A DNA stretch of 64,000 nucleotides from Pseudoalteromonas citrea. Lineage in GTDB: Bacteria; Pseudomonadota; Gammaproteobacteria; Enterobacterales; Alteromonadaceae. Location of the stretch: assembly GCF_000238375.3 (NCBI RefSeq), contig NZ_AHBZ03000012.1, positions 558,001-622,000 of the forward strand, read 5' to 3'. The translations under genes were made by a program, and so were the position numbers. The notes under the pieces were generated by a model. The model was not told the origin of the DNA, did no database searches, and saw nothing but the letters and a program-made list of their open reading frames with translations. Shown here one piece after another: positions 30,235 to 38,601 of this stretch; the stretch's first letter is position 1, and every line of letters begins with the position of its first letter.

Positions 30235-31704
30235 TTACTTAATGCCTTTTTGCTGAGAAGTAACTAGAGACTGACGACCTAGACCTACTTTCTCGCTGAA
30301 CGCGTACGCATTTACTTTACCATCATCTGCATCGATATTGAAAGTAACGCTTAACTTAGAACCGTCAGGTACAGTGTTACCTTTGCTGTCTTTAAGTGCA
30401 GCTTGTAAAGTAGTTTGGCTTACTTTAGTTGTGCTGTACTTAGCAAGGTCAGTTAGAGAACCAGAGTACTGAGTACCTGTTGCATCGATAGCAGTTACGT
30501 TAACGTCAACAGCTGCGCTGCCTTCGTTTGCAAAGTTAACTTGTGAGTTAACACCTTCAAAACCTACTGGGAAGTAAGGTACGTTGATGATAGTTGCATC
30601 AAGTACCCATTGACCAGCATCTGTGCCAGCAGCTAGTACGCTTGCATCAGTGATAGTGCCTGCACCATCAAAATCAACATCACCTTTAACAGTGAAAGAA
30701 GTTGCTTTAATTGTTACTGGTGTAGTTGCACCAGTACGAGTAGCATTATCGATAGTTAGTGTAAATGAACCAGCAATACCATCATCTGACGCAGCTGTAT
30801 CAGAAACAGTTACAGTTGCAGTTTTCTTGTCGCCAGCTAGTGCGATTGCAATGTCGCCAGTAGCAAAGTTTGCGCCAGCGTCAGCTACAGCAGTAAAGTC
30901 ACCAACAACAAGATCAGAGAAGTCACCTGTAAGTACGAAATCAGCTGAAACGTTAGCGCCTGTAGCAGCAGCAATGTACGTGCTGTTATCTGTGATCGCT
31001 ACTTTTAAAGTATCAGCAACATTGTCGGCAGTTACAAAACCAGAAATGAACGTAACTTGATTTTCACGCTCAATTACACCGTCAAGCTTAGTTGACACTG
31101 CCGCAGCGTACTGATCAGCAAACTTAAGGAATGAACCAGTGTTGTCACCAGTTGTATCTTTTGGATTGCCGTCTTGCCATCTAGTTGCAGAGTAAGTAAC
31201 TGTTGCATTTGCTGTTGTTGCCTTGCTATCAAACAATACAACATCAGGAATCACTTCAAATGACTCATCTTGCTCAATTGTAAAACCAGTTTTAACTTCA
31301 AGAACTACAACACCATTTGCAAGATCACGCAAAGCCGTAAGTTCTTCTAGCTCGTATGTACCTGAACCAGTGTTGATACCTAAAACACCAGTAGGAACAC
31401 CTGCAGCTGGAAGTGTAGTAGCAGTGGTACTATTATTGAACAGAGTAACACCTGAGAATGCTGCTGTACCTGTTTGGTTAAAATCTAGACCAGCACCAAA
31501 TGTAAGCTTGATTCTGTCACCGGCTTCAAGCTTTTCACGAACAATAACACGAACACCAGGATCTTCATCTGTAATTGTTGCGAAGTTACCTACAGAAAAG
31601 CCCTGAGTTGAAGTTGACTTAGTTGCATCAGGTACATCTGCAGCTTGAGCGCCGATTGCACCAAAAATAGCTGTTGCTACTAGTGCTTTTTTAAATAGTT
31701 TCAT
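30235..31704 (-). CDS. Slr4-like S-layer / abundant surface protein
   Basis: 489 residues with a clear Sec signal peptide (MKLFKKALVATAIFGAIGAQA, mature start ADVPD). The mature protein is rich in Ala, Thr, Asp, Val and Gly, I see no cysteine, and it is acidic with repeated beta-strand-like segments. These are properties of S-layer proteins. Size, signal sequence and organism type agree with Slr4, the S-layer and biofilm-matrix protein of Pseudoalteromonas; this identity is recalled, not searched. The ATG at 31704 has better spacing from AGGAG than the ATG at 31713. Strong promoter, 5' hairpin, terminator and regular codon use indicate very high expression. It follows the gspD end of a T2SS operon. 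Confidence 0.7.
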   Translation of the reverse strand: MKLFKKALVATAIFGAIGAQAADVPDATKSTSTQGFSVGNFATITDEDPGVRVIVREKLEAGDRIKLTFGAGLDFNQTGTAAFSGVTLFNNSTTATTLPAAGVPTGVLGINTGSGTYELEELTALRDLANGVVVLEVKTGFTIEQDESFEVIPDVVLFDSKATTANATVTYSATRWQDGNPKDTTGDNTGSFLKFADQYAAAVSTKLDGVIERENQVTFISGFVTADNVADTLKVAITDNSTYIAAATGANVSADFVLTGDFSDLVVGDFTAVADAGANFATGDIAIALAGDKKTATVTVSDTAASDDGIAGSFTLTIDNATRTGATTPVTIKATSFTVKGDVDFDGAGTITDASVLAAGTDAGQWVLDATIINVPYFPVGFEGVNSQVNFANEGSAAVDVNVTAIDATGTQYSGSLTDLAKYSTTKVSQTTLQAALKDSKGNTVPDGSKLSVTFNIDADDGKVNAYAFSEKVGLGRQSLVTSQQKGIK

Positions 31705-31733
31705 TATTTCCATTCTCCTAGTTTCATGAAACA

Positions 31734-31762
31734 GGCTTATTGAGTAGGAAGTTCAATAAGCC
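31734..31762 (-). promoter_or_regulatory. 5' UTR stem-loop of the S-layer-like gene
   Basis: A perfect 10-bp stem (GGCTTATTGA at 31734-31743 with TCAATAAGCC at 31753-31762) with a 9-nt loop lies near the predicted mRNA 5' end. A short palindrome, GTTTCATGAAAC (31721-31732), follows before AGGAG. It lacks a U-tract, so it is not a terminator; an mRNA-stabilising 5' hairpin is the likely role. Confidence 0.6.
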
Positions 31763-31796
31763 CAGAATTTTTATAGTAACCTGCAAAAACTATGCA

Positions 31797-31825
31797 AATC
31801 TATGCATAACTAAGCTTTATGTCAA
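31797..31825 (-). promoter_or_regulatory. Strong sigma-70 promoter of the S-layer-like gene
   Basis: On the minus strand: TTGACA (31825-31820), 17-bp spacer, TAGATT (31802-31797). A second overlapping candidate is TTGCAT (31797-31792), 16 bp, TATAAA (31775-31770). The rest of the 299-bp gap up to gspD is AT-rich without a gene or obvious terminator. Confidence 0.7.
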
Positions 31826-32003
31826 GCTTTATGCTAATAACGTAAATACAACTTACAATTTTAGTTTACTTTTGAGTTTGTACTCACACTACCGCAGACA
31901 ATTATACATATTTTTTATTTCAAAATTAAGTAATAAACTGTTAAAAGTAACCGTTTAAGCGTTAATCTAGGCTAAAATACTCTTTCTACCCTTAATTATC
32001 AAG

Positions 32004-34088
32004 TTAAAAAGTCAAGTTTTCAAGCCCTCGCTTAAAACTTTGCTCAACTTTCAACCAATCCTGCTGACTGTGAATTATCTTAGGAGTAACAAGCACTACG
32101 AGCTCTGTTTTATCAGTACTGCTTTCGTCACTTCTAAATAAATGCCCTACAATCGGTAGCGCACCCAATAAAGGAATAGAGCTGGCACCTTGAGAGTTAT
32201 TTTCACTTATTAGCCCACCAAGCAACACAGTTTGGCCGTTACCCGCGACCACCTCAGTATTCAAGCTTCTCTCAAAAATAGCCGGCGTATTGGAGGCCCC
32301 ACCCGCCTCTTTGTTGACTGTTGAAATGCTTTGTTCAATAGTCATTATAACCGTGCCTCGCGCATTAATTGTAGGGGTAACTTTTAAATCAACCCCGGTT
32401 TTTCGGTATTGTATTGTCGTGGTTTCCCTGCCGTTATTATCAAGCGGATCTGAGGTCGTACTCCCCACCGTGGGAATATCATCACCCACGCTGATATTGG
32501 CTGAAACACCATCGCGCACTAACAACGTGGGTCTTGACAGTACATTAATCAAACCATTTGATTGGTTTAAATTAACTTTAATCGTACCGGACATACCTAC
32601 TATAGAGTAATTAAACCCAGTCTCTGCGTTAAAGCTCCCAGAGGAAGACCCGGATGTTCCCTTCTCAAGTGCATATTGCACACCTTTTGCAAAGTTGCCT
32701 GTTAGCTTTACCTCTGCAATGACTACTTCCATCATCACTTGCTTTGGCATCACATCCAATTGTTTTAATATTGGTTGAAGCTCTTGGTAATACTGCCCTG
32801 TAGAGTAAAATATTAGCGCATTGGCTCTTTGGTCAACAACCAACTTTATACCATCCCCTTCTATGGCGATAGAACCTTGTTCTGCCCCTTTATTCGAACC
32901 TGAACTAGATTGAGAGCTGCCATTATTTTGGCCTGAGTTTGCTGAGTTAGTATTTCCTGCGTTTCTGCTACTTGACGTATTTGCACTGCCTCCCAACAAT
33001 GGAATTAAGCTCTGCCCTAAGTCTGTTGCACGTGCATATTTCGGGTGATAAATATAAAAACGCTGTTCTGAGCCTGTCGCTGGTTTATCAAGCTGTGCTG
33101 CCCAATATTCAACCCTATCAATAATTTCATCTGCTGTTGCAAACACAACTACTTTACCTAAATGTTCAATAGGCACAAATTGAAGGCTTGTTGAACTTCT
33201 CGGCCCTGAAACAACCGGGATCCCTTCATTTGTTAATAACTCAGATACTTTTTCTACAAATGTTTGCGAATCAATATATGTAAAGCTCATCAATGCGATT
33301 GATTTATTACTCAGCATCGGACTGTCTATGAGTGCCAACAAGTCCAATGCGCGCAATATTTGTTCACGCTTTCCAATGATCGTCATCATGCTTTGCGTTA
33401 TATCGATAGCAATGCTGGCATCAACCAGTCCTGATACTGCATTTCTCAGGCCAGTTGTCACCCCATACTTAATCGGCACCAACTGAATAATCTCACTTGA
33501 TACGTTAGGTACTGACGCCTCGGTACGACCAAAGCCAAATGCACGTTCCGATTTACTTCCCGATTTTTCAAATGGGTAGACATAAAATACCCCTTCATTC
33601 AGCGTAATATCGACACTATTTTGTGCAAGCACTTCTTGAACCAGCTGAAACAACTGCTTTGCATCTACTGCATCTTTAAGCTTAAGTGTCACTGGTGTCG
33701 ACTTTGCTTTTACTCTCGGTTCAATCAAATAAGAAACATCAAGCAATTCACCAAGTACATAATGAATAAAGTCATTCAAAGGCAAAGCGTTTACAGATAC
33801 TTGAAACTTGTCAGCAGCATTAAATTGACTCGATAAATCTATTTCAAGTTTAATATTATCTTTTGCATCAGAGAGCCTATTTAAGCGCTCAAAGCTGCGT
33901 GGTTCAGCGTTTACTTCTGCGTTAAATGTGTCAGCTTCATTGCTTTGCTCTTTTTCCTGTTCCAAAAAAGAGCGTTCAAGGTTTACTTGCTGCGCCTCTG
34001 TTACTGCGCTGGGGTTCACTAAGGTTTTACACCCAGACAAAACCAAAAGCATGGTTATAAACGGTATAAATTTACTTAACTGCTTCAT
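32004..34088 (-). CDS. gspD: Type II secretion secretin GspD (predicted lipoprotein)
   Basis: Outer-membrane gate of the type II system. 694 residues: a lipoprotein signal (FITMLLVLSGC), N0 and N1-N3 domains over about residues 70-430, with a Ser/Gly/Asn-rich linker near 365-395, and the secretin core. The core has VMMEVVIAEVKLTGNF, RPTLLVRDGVSANISVGDDIP, TGVDLKVTPTIN and VLLGGLISE and ends TELVVLVTPKII. The lipobox is unusual for GspD but known in liposecretins such as HxcQ, which need no pilotin; no pilotin gene is seen here. Last gene of the gsp operon; its start overlaps the gspC-like gene by 17 bp. Confidence 0.93.
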   Translation of the reverse strand: MKQLSKFIPFITMLLVLSGCKTLVNPSAVTEAQQVNLERSFLEQEKEQSNEADTFNAEVNAEPRSFERLNRLSDAKDNIKLEIDLSSQFNAADKFQVSVNALPLNDFIHYVLGELLDVSYLIEPRVKAKSTPVTLKLKDAVDAKQLFQLVQEVLAQNSVDITLNEGVFYVYPFEKSGSKSERAFGFGRTEASVPNVSSEIIQLVPIKYGVTTGLRNAVSGLVDASIAIDITQSMMTIIGKREQILRALDLLALIDSPMLSNKSIALMSFTYIDSQTFVEKVSELLTNEGIPVVSGPRSSTSLQFVPIEHLGKVVVFATADEIIDRVEYWAAQLDKPATGSEQRFYIYHPKYARATDLGQSLIPLLGGSANTSSSRNAGNTNSANSGQNNGSSQSSSGSNKGAEQGSIAIEGDGIKLVVDQRANALIFYSTGQYYQELQPILKQLDVMPKQVMMEVVIAEVKLTGNFAKGVQYALEKGTSGSSSGSFNAETGFNYSIVGMSGTIKVNLNQSNGLINVLSRPTLLVRDGVSANISVGDDIPTVGSTTSDPLDNNGRETTTIQYRKTGVDLKVTPTINARGTVIMTIEQSISTVNKEAGGASNTPAIFERSLNTEVVAGNGQTVLLGGLISENNSQGASSIPLLGALPIVGHLFRSDESSTDKTELVVLVTPKIIHSQQDWLKVEQSFKRGLENLTF

Positions 34089-34551
34089 TTTTTTGCCATC
34101 TAAAAAGTTTAAATTCTTTACGCTCTGTTGCCGTACTAAGGACTACATGGCTAGGGAAAATTGCTTCGACTTTAATATCATCAGATATGATTTGGCCTGC
34201 AATCGCTTTTATCAAATTATTATTATTCGGTTTCAATAAAACAAAATTCTCACCTTGATGTTTAAAAACCCCAATCAATTCAAAATATTTATCACTGATA
34301 TAAATTAAATTATTATTCTTTTTCGCTACAACCGGTTTTTTCTCAAGCTCAACCTGAGCGTTTTGCTTTTCTCGTACCTCGCTTTGCCACACCTCTTCTA
34401 ATTCAGATATTGTCACGCTTTGCGGCATATCAAGAGCTTGCGGTACTGTTAACGCTAAGCTATTTAAAGAATGTTCATGTTGACTAGCAACTTGGCTGTA
34501 AGCAAATAATATAGTAACAATAAAGCAAAGTACGATCGTTAATTTGGTCAT
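34072..34551 (-). CDS. gspC: GspC-like inner-membrane component (short, no PDZ)
   Basis: 159 residues. An N-terminal membrane anchor (LTIVLCFIVTILFAYS) is followed by a linker of about 65 residues and a C-terminal homology-region-like domain (YFELIGVFKHQGENFVLLKPNN...IKAIAGQIISDDIKVEAIFPSHVVL). The HR domain of GspC contacts the N0 domain of the secretin, and this gene lies immediately before gspD as in canonical gspC-gspD. Length is about half that of standard GspC because there is no PDZ or coiled-coil end. A PilP-like label is an alternative. Confidence 0.7.
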   Translation of the reverse strand: MTKLTIVLCFIVTILFAYSQVASQHEHSLNSLALTVPQALDMPQSVTISELEEVWQSEVREKQNAQVELEKKPVVAKKNNNLIYISDKYFELIGVFKHQGENFVLLKPNNNNLIKAIAGQIISDDIKVEAIFPSHVVLSTATERKEFKLFRWQKNEAVK

Positions 34552-35102
34552 TGTGCCGCCACCTTACGCCATGACTTAATCGTTATTTCAGCTTCCAGGT
34601 TTTCATTTATTTTACCGTACCAACCTCGAGCTCCGTAGGCATACTTAACTATACGCAGCACTGGTTGACTGTTTTCGACTGCTCTGAAGGTTTTAGCTAA
34701 ACACAGAGGGCTACCACTAAAGTCGACTTTAACGCTTTTCGCCTCTAAATTATTTAGTATTTGTGCAGACTCATCCCAATTTAGAATATTGAGTTTACAG
34801 CCAGCACTTTGTAATATTGCCTCAATTTTTGTTTGTACTGAGAGCTTATATTCACCTTCACTAGCATCAACAAACACCAAAGAAGGCACTTTTTCTGCAT
34901 CTTGAATTAGTTGTTGTAACTGCGCGTCTAACTGCTCTTTATTTCTCATTAACCTTTGTGCTTTAGCTATTCGAACATCAGAAAGTAACAGCGTTTCTTT
35001 TTGCTTGTTAAGCATAAGCCACAGAGGCTCAGTCACATATAGCGCAAACAAAACTGCAGTGAGCACAATTAAGTAGTGTTTGTATTTTTTTATTTCATTC
35101 AT
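34548..35102 (-). CDS. gspM: GspM-like inner-membrane component
   Basis: 184 residues. One N-terminal membrane segment (YLIVLTAVLFALYVTEPLWL) is followed by a coiled-coil stretch of about 45 residues and a small alpha/beta domain. This is the bitopic plan of GspM. The call depends mainly on position: it directly follows gspL and precedes gspC-gspD. Overlaps the gspC-like gene by four bases. Confidence 0.68.
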   Translation of the reverse strand: MNEIKKYKHYLIVLTAVLFALYVTEPLWLMLNKQKETLLLSDVRIAKAQRLMRNKEQLDAQLQQLIQDAEKVPSLVFVDASEGEYKLSVQTKIEAILQSAGCKLNILNWDESAQILNNLEAKSVKVDFSGSPLCLAKTFRAVENSQPVLRIVKYAYGARGWYGKINENLEAEITIKSWRKVAAQ

Positions 35103-35115
35103 TAAATTAACTTAC

Positions 35116-36207
35116 TCACTTTAAAAAAATACCCATATTAAACTTATCCGTACTGCCGCTTTTATTCACCGCACCAATGAACTGTGCGCTCTGAACTTGT
35201 GCCTGCTGAGTCACAAGCCCAAGTAGTTCACTCGAATTTGCGACTTCACCATCCACTTCCAATACTTGACCATCAAACCGAACAAAGTTCAATCGCACAT
35301 TAGCTTCGATAAAAACCCGTAACACCTCCCAATGCGAATCAGTAAGGGCGGTATTTAACACCCCCTCATTAACCTCATTGATGGTGGCGTTCAATTTATC
35401 TATTTGGTTGGATGTCGATAGTATTTTAAAAACCTGCTCTTTATCGATATTAGTCTGTAGCTCATTTTGGTGTAATTGATACGACTGCCAACCCACGCTG
35501 ACGCCTGATAATAAAGTAAACATAATGAGTGGAGCAATATAAAGCGCGTGTAACTTCAGAGGACTTAACTGAGTAGCTACATTTAATCTAGCGGCTTTGA
35601 CAAGATCAATGAACGCTTTATTTAGTTTGATATTACTTAACAATGACGCATAAGCTTCCATCTGTATTTTTTCATGCTTTGTGTCTGCGGGTAGACCAAT
35701 ACTATGTTTGAACGCTTCTACTGTTTGAATTAACCCCGCCCGGTATAAGCTGGTAGGTGAGTTGTCCATGTATGCAAATAGCAACCCACTGGGCGTCTCA
35801 GCAGATACAACACCATCTGGGTGTGCCGTTCCCAGGATATAACTTTCTGGAATTAAAACCCAACCACTATCGGCCTCAGTTGCATCTATTTCAAAGGTCG
35901 TTTTATGCACTTCAAACAAGTCATTATCCAGATCTGCGGTGACTCGAAAATGCATTGGTCGACTAGCTGTATTCTTCTCTAAACGAAGTAATGAAGAAAG
36001 CTCTTTACGACTTATTGATGAATAACTTTGTTTTGATTCAGTACACCTATTCCTAGCAACAATACAAATAGCTTTAGCTTTTGGTAAAGGTGAAAAACAG
36101 CCTTCGCCAATGTAAAAATGCTCACCATTATAATAACTTACATTTTTTGACAAGTAATTTGATAGTAGTTGTTTTATTTTTTTAAGAATATTCAAGCTTA
36201 ATACCAT
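35116..36207 (-). CDS. gspL: GspL-like inner-membrane platform protein
   Basis: 363 residues. A cytoplasmic N-terminal part of about 225 residues is followed by one membrane segment (LHALYIAPLIMFTLLSGVSV), a coiled coil and a ferredoxin-like periplasmic end (LRVFIEANVRLNFVRFDGQVLEVDGEV). This is the GspL layout, in which the cytoplasmic part recruits the GspE ATPase. Sequence is divergent and the actin-like motifs are not obvious, so the call leans on the gspK-gspL-gspM order. Overlaps gspK by ten bases. Confidence 0.72.
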   Translation of the reverse strand: MVLSLNILKKIKQLLSNYLSKNVSYYNGEHFYIGEGCFSPLPKAKAICIVARNRCTESKQSYSSISRKELSSLLRLEKNTASRPMHFRVTADLDNDLFEVHKTTFEIDATEADSGWVLIPESYILGTAHPDGVVSAETPSGLLFAYMDNSPTSLYRAGLIQTVEAFKHSIGLPADTKHEKIQMEAYASLLSNIKLNKAFIDLVKAARLNVATQLSPLKLHALYIAPLIMFTLLSGVSVGWQSYQLHQNELQTNIDKEQVFKILSTSNQIDKLNATINEVNEGVLNTALTDSHWEVLRVFIEANVRLNFVRFDGQVLEVDGEVANSSELLGLVTQQAQVQSAQFIGAVNKSGSTDKFNMGIFLK

Positions 36208-37085
36208 GCTATTTTAGAAATTATTATTGGCGTGTCACGCGTTCTAGGACTTACTTTAAGCTCTATTTGCTTGGTAAGTACCACCCCGTTTTTCGAAGCC
36301 CTTAATTCTAACCTAAGATACCTCGAAGTACCAAAAGTAACGTATTCGTCCTGTTCAATTCCTGTCAACTCAAAAAAACGAAATCTATTTAACCCCCCAT
36401 TATTTCGTGCTGCAATCACCTGTGTAAGTCGGCTTTCATCTTGTAAAAACGCAGCCAACACCCGACTAGGCGCATTCAATGGGTTAAAACCAGCTAGCCG
36501 TTCCACTGTTAGTTCGTTATACACACGCTCTGACTTAAATCGTACATTAACATGCTCAAGAATTGCATCTAGTTCTTTAACATGCTGCATATAATCATTA
36601 CTTGGTATTATACCCTCTTTATAATCTGATTTTTCTGCACCATTGAGGCGCCTTAAATCATCAGCGTCTTTCCAGTCTAATATCGCATCAATAAGCTGAG
36701 TAGTACGCTTTGGCTCATCAATTTCCAAAGCTAAAAAACGCTCTAAAAAGGTGCGGTTGATATAATTCAAGTTAATTAACCCACTCACGTCCTGCAATTT
36801 CACTGTAGTAATATCAACAGAAAAAGGTTTTCCGTAAAAATTCCAATTGCGCACAACAGGGTTTGAGCTTGTTGTATCTTGGTAGCGATTGCTCGATAGC
36901 AAGGCTTTAAAAACCTCTGCCTCTGCATTTTCTAATACTAATCTCAAGCTTAGCTTTTCATTAATAGAGGATACAACTTGGATCTGTTGCTTAATGCTTT
37001 GTTGAATAAAAATAGCAAGCAACATTAATACAGCTGTAATTATCAACACCTGAATTAACGCGATACCACGGCTATTATTCGTCAT
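36198..37085 (-). CDS. gspK: Type II secretion minor pseudopilin GspK
   Basis: 295 residues; the large pseudopilin that caps the tip of the pseudopilus. A short leader ends in RG before IALIQVLIITAVLML. The family commonly lacks Glu at position +5, as here. The body has LQDVSGLINLNYIN, DAILDWKDADDLRRLNGAE and FNPLNAPSRVLAAF, all standard GspK features. The ATG at 37085 is chosen over a GTG one codon upstream. Four bases after gspJ. Confidence 0.9.
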   Translation of the reverse strand: MTNNSRGIALIQVLIITAVLMLLAIFIQQSIKQQIQVVSSINEKLSLRLVLENAEAEVFKALLSSNRYQDTTSSNPVVRNWNFYGKPFSVDITTVKLQDVSGLINLNYINRTFLERFLALEIDEPKRTTQLIDAILDWKDADDLRRLNGAEKSDYKEGIIPSNDYMQHVKELDAILEHVNVRFKSERVYNELTVERLAGFNPLNAPSRVLAAFLQDESRLTQVIAARNNGGLNRFRFFELTGIEQDEYVTFGTSRYLRLELRASKNGVVLTKQIELKVSPRTRDTPIIISKIAWY

Positions 37086-37089
37086 CACA

Positions 37090-37794
37090 TTAACCTTTGA
37101 GGTTACTTATTATTAATTCTGGTTTACTGTATAGCGGAAGCGTTATAACAGAGTCATTGAGTGTATTTTCTTTACGGTATTGAAACGATATTTTTAATGG
37201 GCTCAAACGTAGCTCGCGAGAATCATAACGTTCAAACCAGCGATACTCGCTATCATTTCGACTGTTTAGACTGTCTAGCCCTGAGGTTTTAAAAGCCATA
37301 GCTGGGTCTTCCCACCCATAATATGAAAAAGTTCCTAACTCTAATTGTTCAAATATCACGGTAGCTTGAGGCCATGTGATATCGTCCAACCCTTTACTTG
37401 ATAATGACAATTCAGCTAACGGTACTTCACTATAAGTTAGCCTTTGTAAACCGCTCCGTTGAGATGAGAGTAACTTAAGCCTCACTACAGCCAACCCTGT
37501 CGTGTGAAACGCGTTATTAGAAACAAACACAACCTGTTCGGGTTCACCTAAAAAGGCAATAAAAGAGCCCTGCTTACTCCGTTTTTTTATAACGTACGGC
37601 TGCATTCCTTGTAACAACTCAACTAATCTAATTGTCATCATTCCAGAATGAGCTCCGCTCCAAAACCGCTCAACTCTTTTTTCCCATGAGCTGCTGTAAA
37701 GGCTGTAACTATAGTAACCAGAGAACATGACTAACGACAATAATGTCGTTGCAATCATTAACTCTATTAATGAGAAGCCTTTATTTTTTTTCAT
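37090..37794 (-). CDS. gspJ: Type II secretion minor pseudopilin GspJ
   Basis: 234 residues. The type III signal MKKNKGFSLIELMIATTLLS is cleaved after Gly by the prepilin peptidase, with Glu at +5. It is longer than GspG/H/I as usual for GspJ. Start at the ATG at 37794, which shares one base with the stop of gspI (TGATGA); two in-frame GTGs directly upstream are less likely. It forms the tip complex with I and K. No prepilin peptidase gene is in the window, so an unlinked PilD must serve it. Confidence 0.88.
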   Translation of the reverse strand: MKKNKGFSLIELMIATTLLSLVMFSGYYSYSLYSSSWEKRVERFWSGAHSGMMTIRLVELLQGMQPYVIKKRSKQGSFIAFLGEPEQVVFVSNNAFHTTGLAVVRLKLLSSQRSGLQRLTYSEVPLAELSLSSKGLDDITWPQATVIFEQLELGTFSYYGWEDPAMAFKTSGLDSLNSRNDSEYRWFERYDSRELRLSPLKISFQYRKENTLNDSVITLPLYSKPELIISNLKG

Positions 37795-38201
37795 CACCAC
37801 ACAACCACATTGAATGAAAATAGTTTATCAGAATTTATTTCTCTTACTGATACGCGGTAAACAGCATATCGCTTCGGTTGTTCATATAAATCGTCTATAT
37901 CACTCGGGGGAGCAAAACGCTCAACAATATTAGCCGTCCATGCCAATGCCACCGAGTTACTGCTAATTACTCCCGAGTTATACTCTGGCTTTTCAAGCAA
38001 GAAGAGCCTACTACGTAACTCCTCTTTAATAGTCGGTATGCTGGCATAAATAGCATGACTAAGTTGCGATGATTTAATAATTTTACTAGAAGTTAAATTA
38101 CCAGCAGAAAACAATTCAGCTACGACAGCTATAGATGAAAAAAGTATCACCGACGCAATTAATATTTCGATTAAAGTAAAGCCTGATACTTTATTTTTCA
38201 T
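37794..38201 (-). CDS. gspI: Type II secretion minor pseudopilin GspI
   Basis: 135 residues. A prepilin leader with cleavage after MKNKVSG is followed by FTLIEILIASVILFS, which has Glu at +5. The size and the position between gspH and gspJ fit GspI, the organiser of the pseudopilus tip. Overlaps gspH by 11 bp. Confidence 0.87.
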   Translation of the reverse strand: MKNKVSGFTLIEILIASVILFSSIAVVAELFSAGNLTSSKIIKSSQLSHAIYASIPTIKEELRSRLFLLEKPEYNSGVISSNSVALAWTANIVERFAPPSDIDDLYEQPKRYAVYRVSVREINSDKLFSFNVVVW

Positions 38202-38601
38202 TCTTTAAAACACTTGGGACAGGATAAAACACAGGTATTTCATTAATAAAAATACCAAATTGATTAGGAACCACGGTCAACTTTCTGCTAATAGAAAAAG
38301 TGTCTGATACAAAGTTAAGCGAATCAAACATCATAATCTTTGTACTATCATCTACCATATTAGTAATAATGGCTTGGTTATCTCTTAACTTTATTTTTAT
38401 ATTGGCGCCAGTATAAAATGACTTGTAACTATAGACCTTAAAAGTTTGCTTTATTCGTTGCAGCTCAACATGCCTTTTATTCTTTTCAAATGCTTTAAAA
38501 ACCAACCCACCAGTCAAGCTCATTACAACCCCCATGATGGCAAGAACCACCATAAGTTCGATCAATGAAAAGCCTCTGGTTTTTCTAAAGCGGGACATCA
38601 T
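38191..38601 (-). CDS. gspH: Type II secretion minor pseudopilin GspH
   Basis: 136 residues. The leader ends in RKTRG before FSLIELMVVLAIMGVVMSL, which has Glu at +5. It overlaps the end of gspF by 17 bp, as the tightly packed operon predicts. H versus another minor pseudopilin is decided by order (F-H-I-J-K). Confidence 0.83.
   Translation of the reverse strand: MMSRFRKTRGFSLIELMVVLAIMGVVMSLTGGLVFKAFEKNKRHVELQRIKQTFKVYSYKSFYTGANIKIKLRDNQAIITNMVDDSTKIMMFDSLNFVSDTFSISRKLTVVPNQFGIFINEIPVFYPVPSVLKNEK

Noticed and set aside
30623-31606. Long antisense ORFs inside the S-layer-like gene
   Set aside because: They arise from the strongly biased codon use of the highly expressed sense gene. Their Ser/Ala/Val/Pro-rich composition is typical of such shadows.
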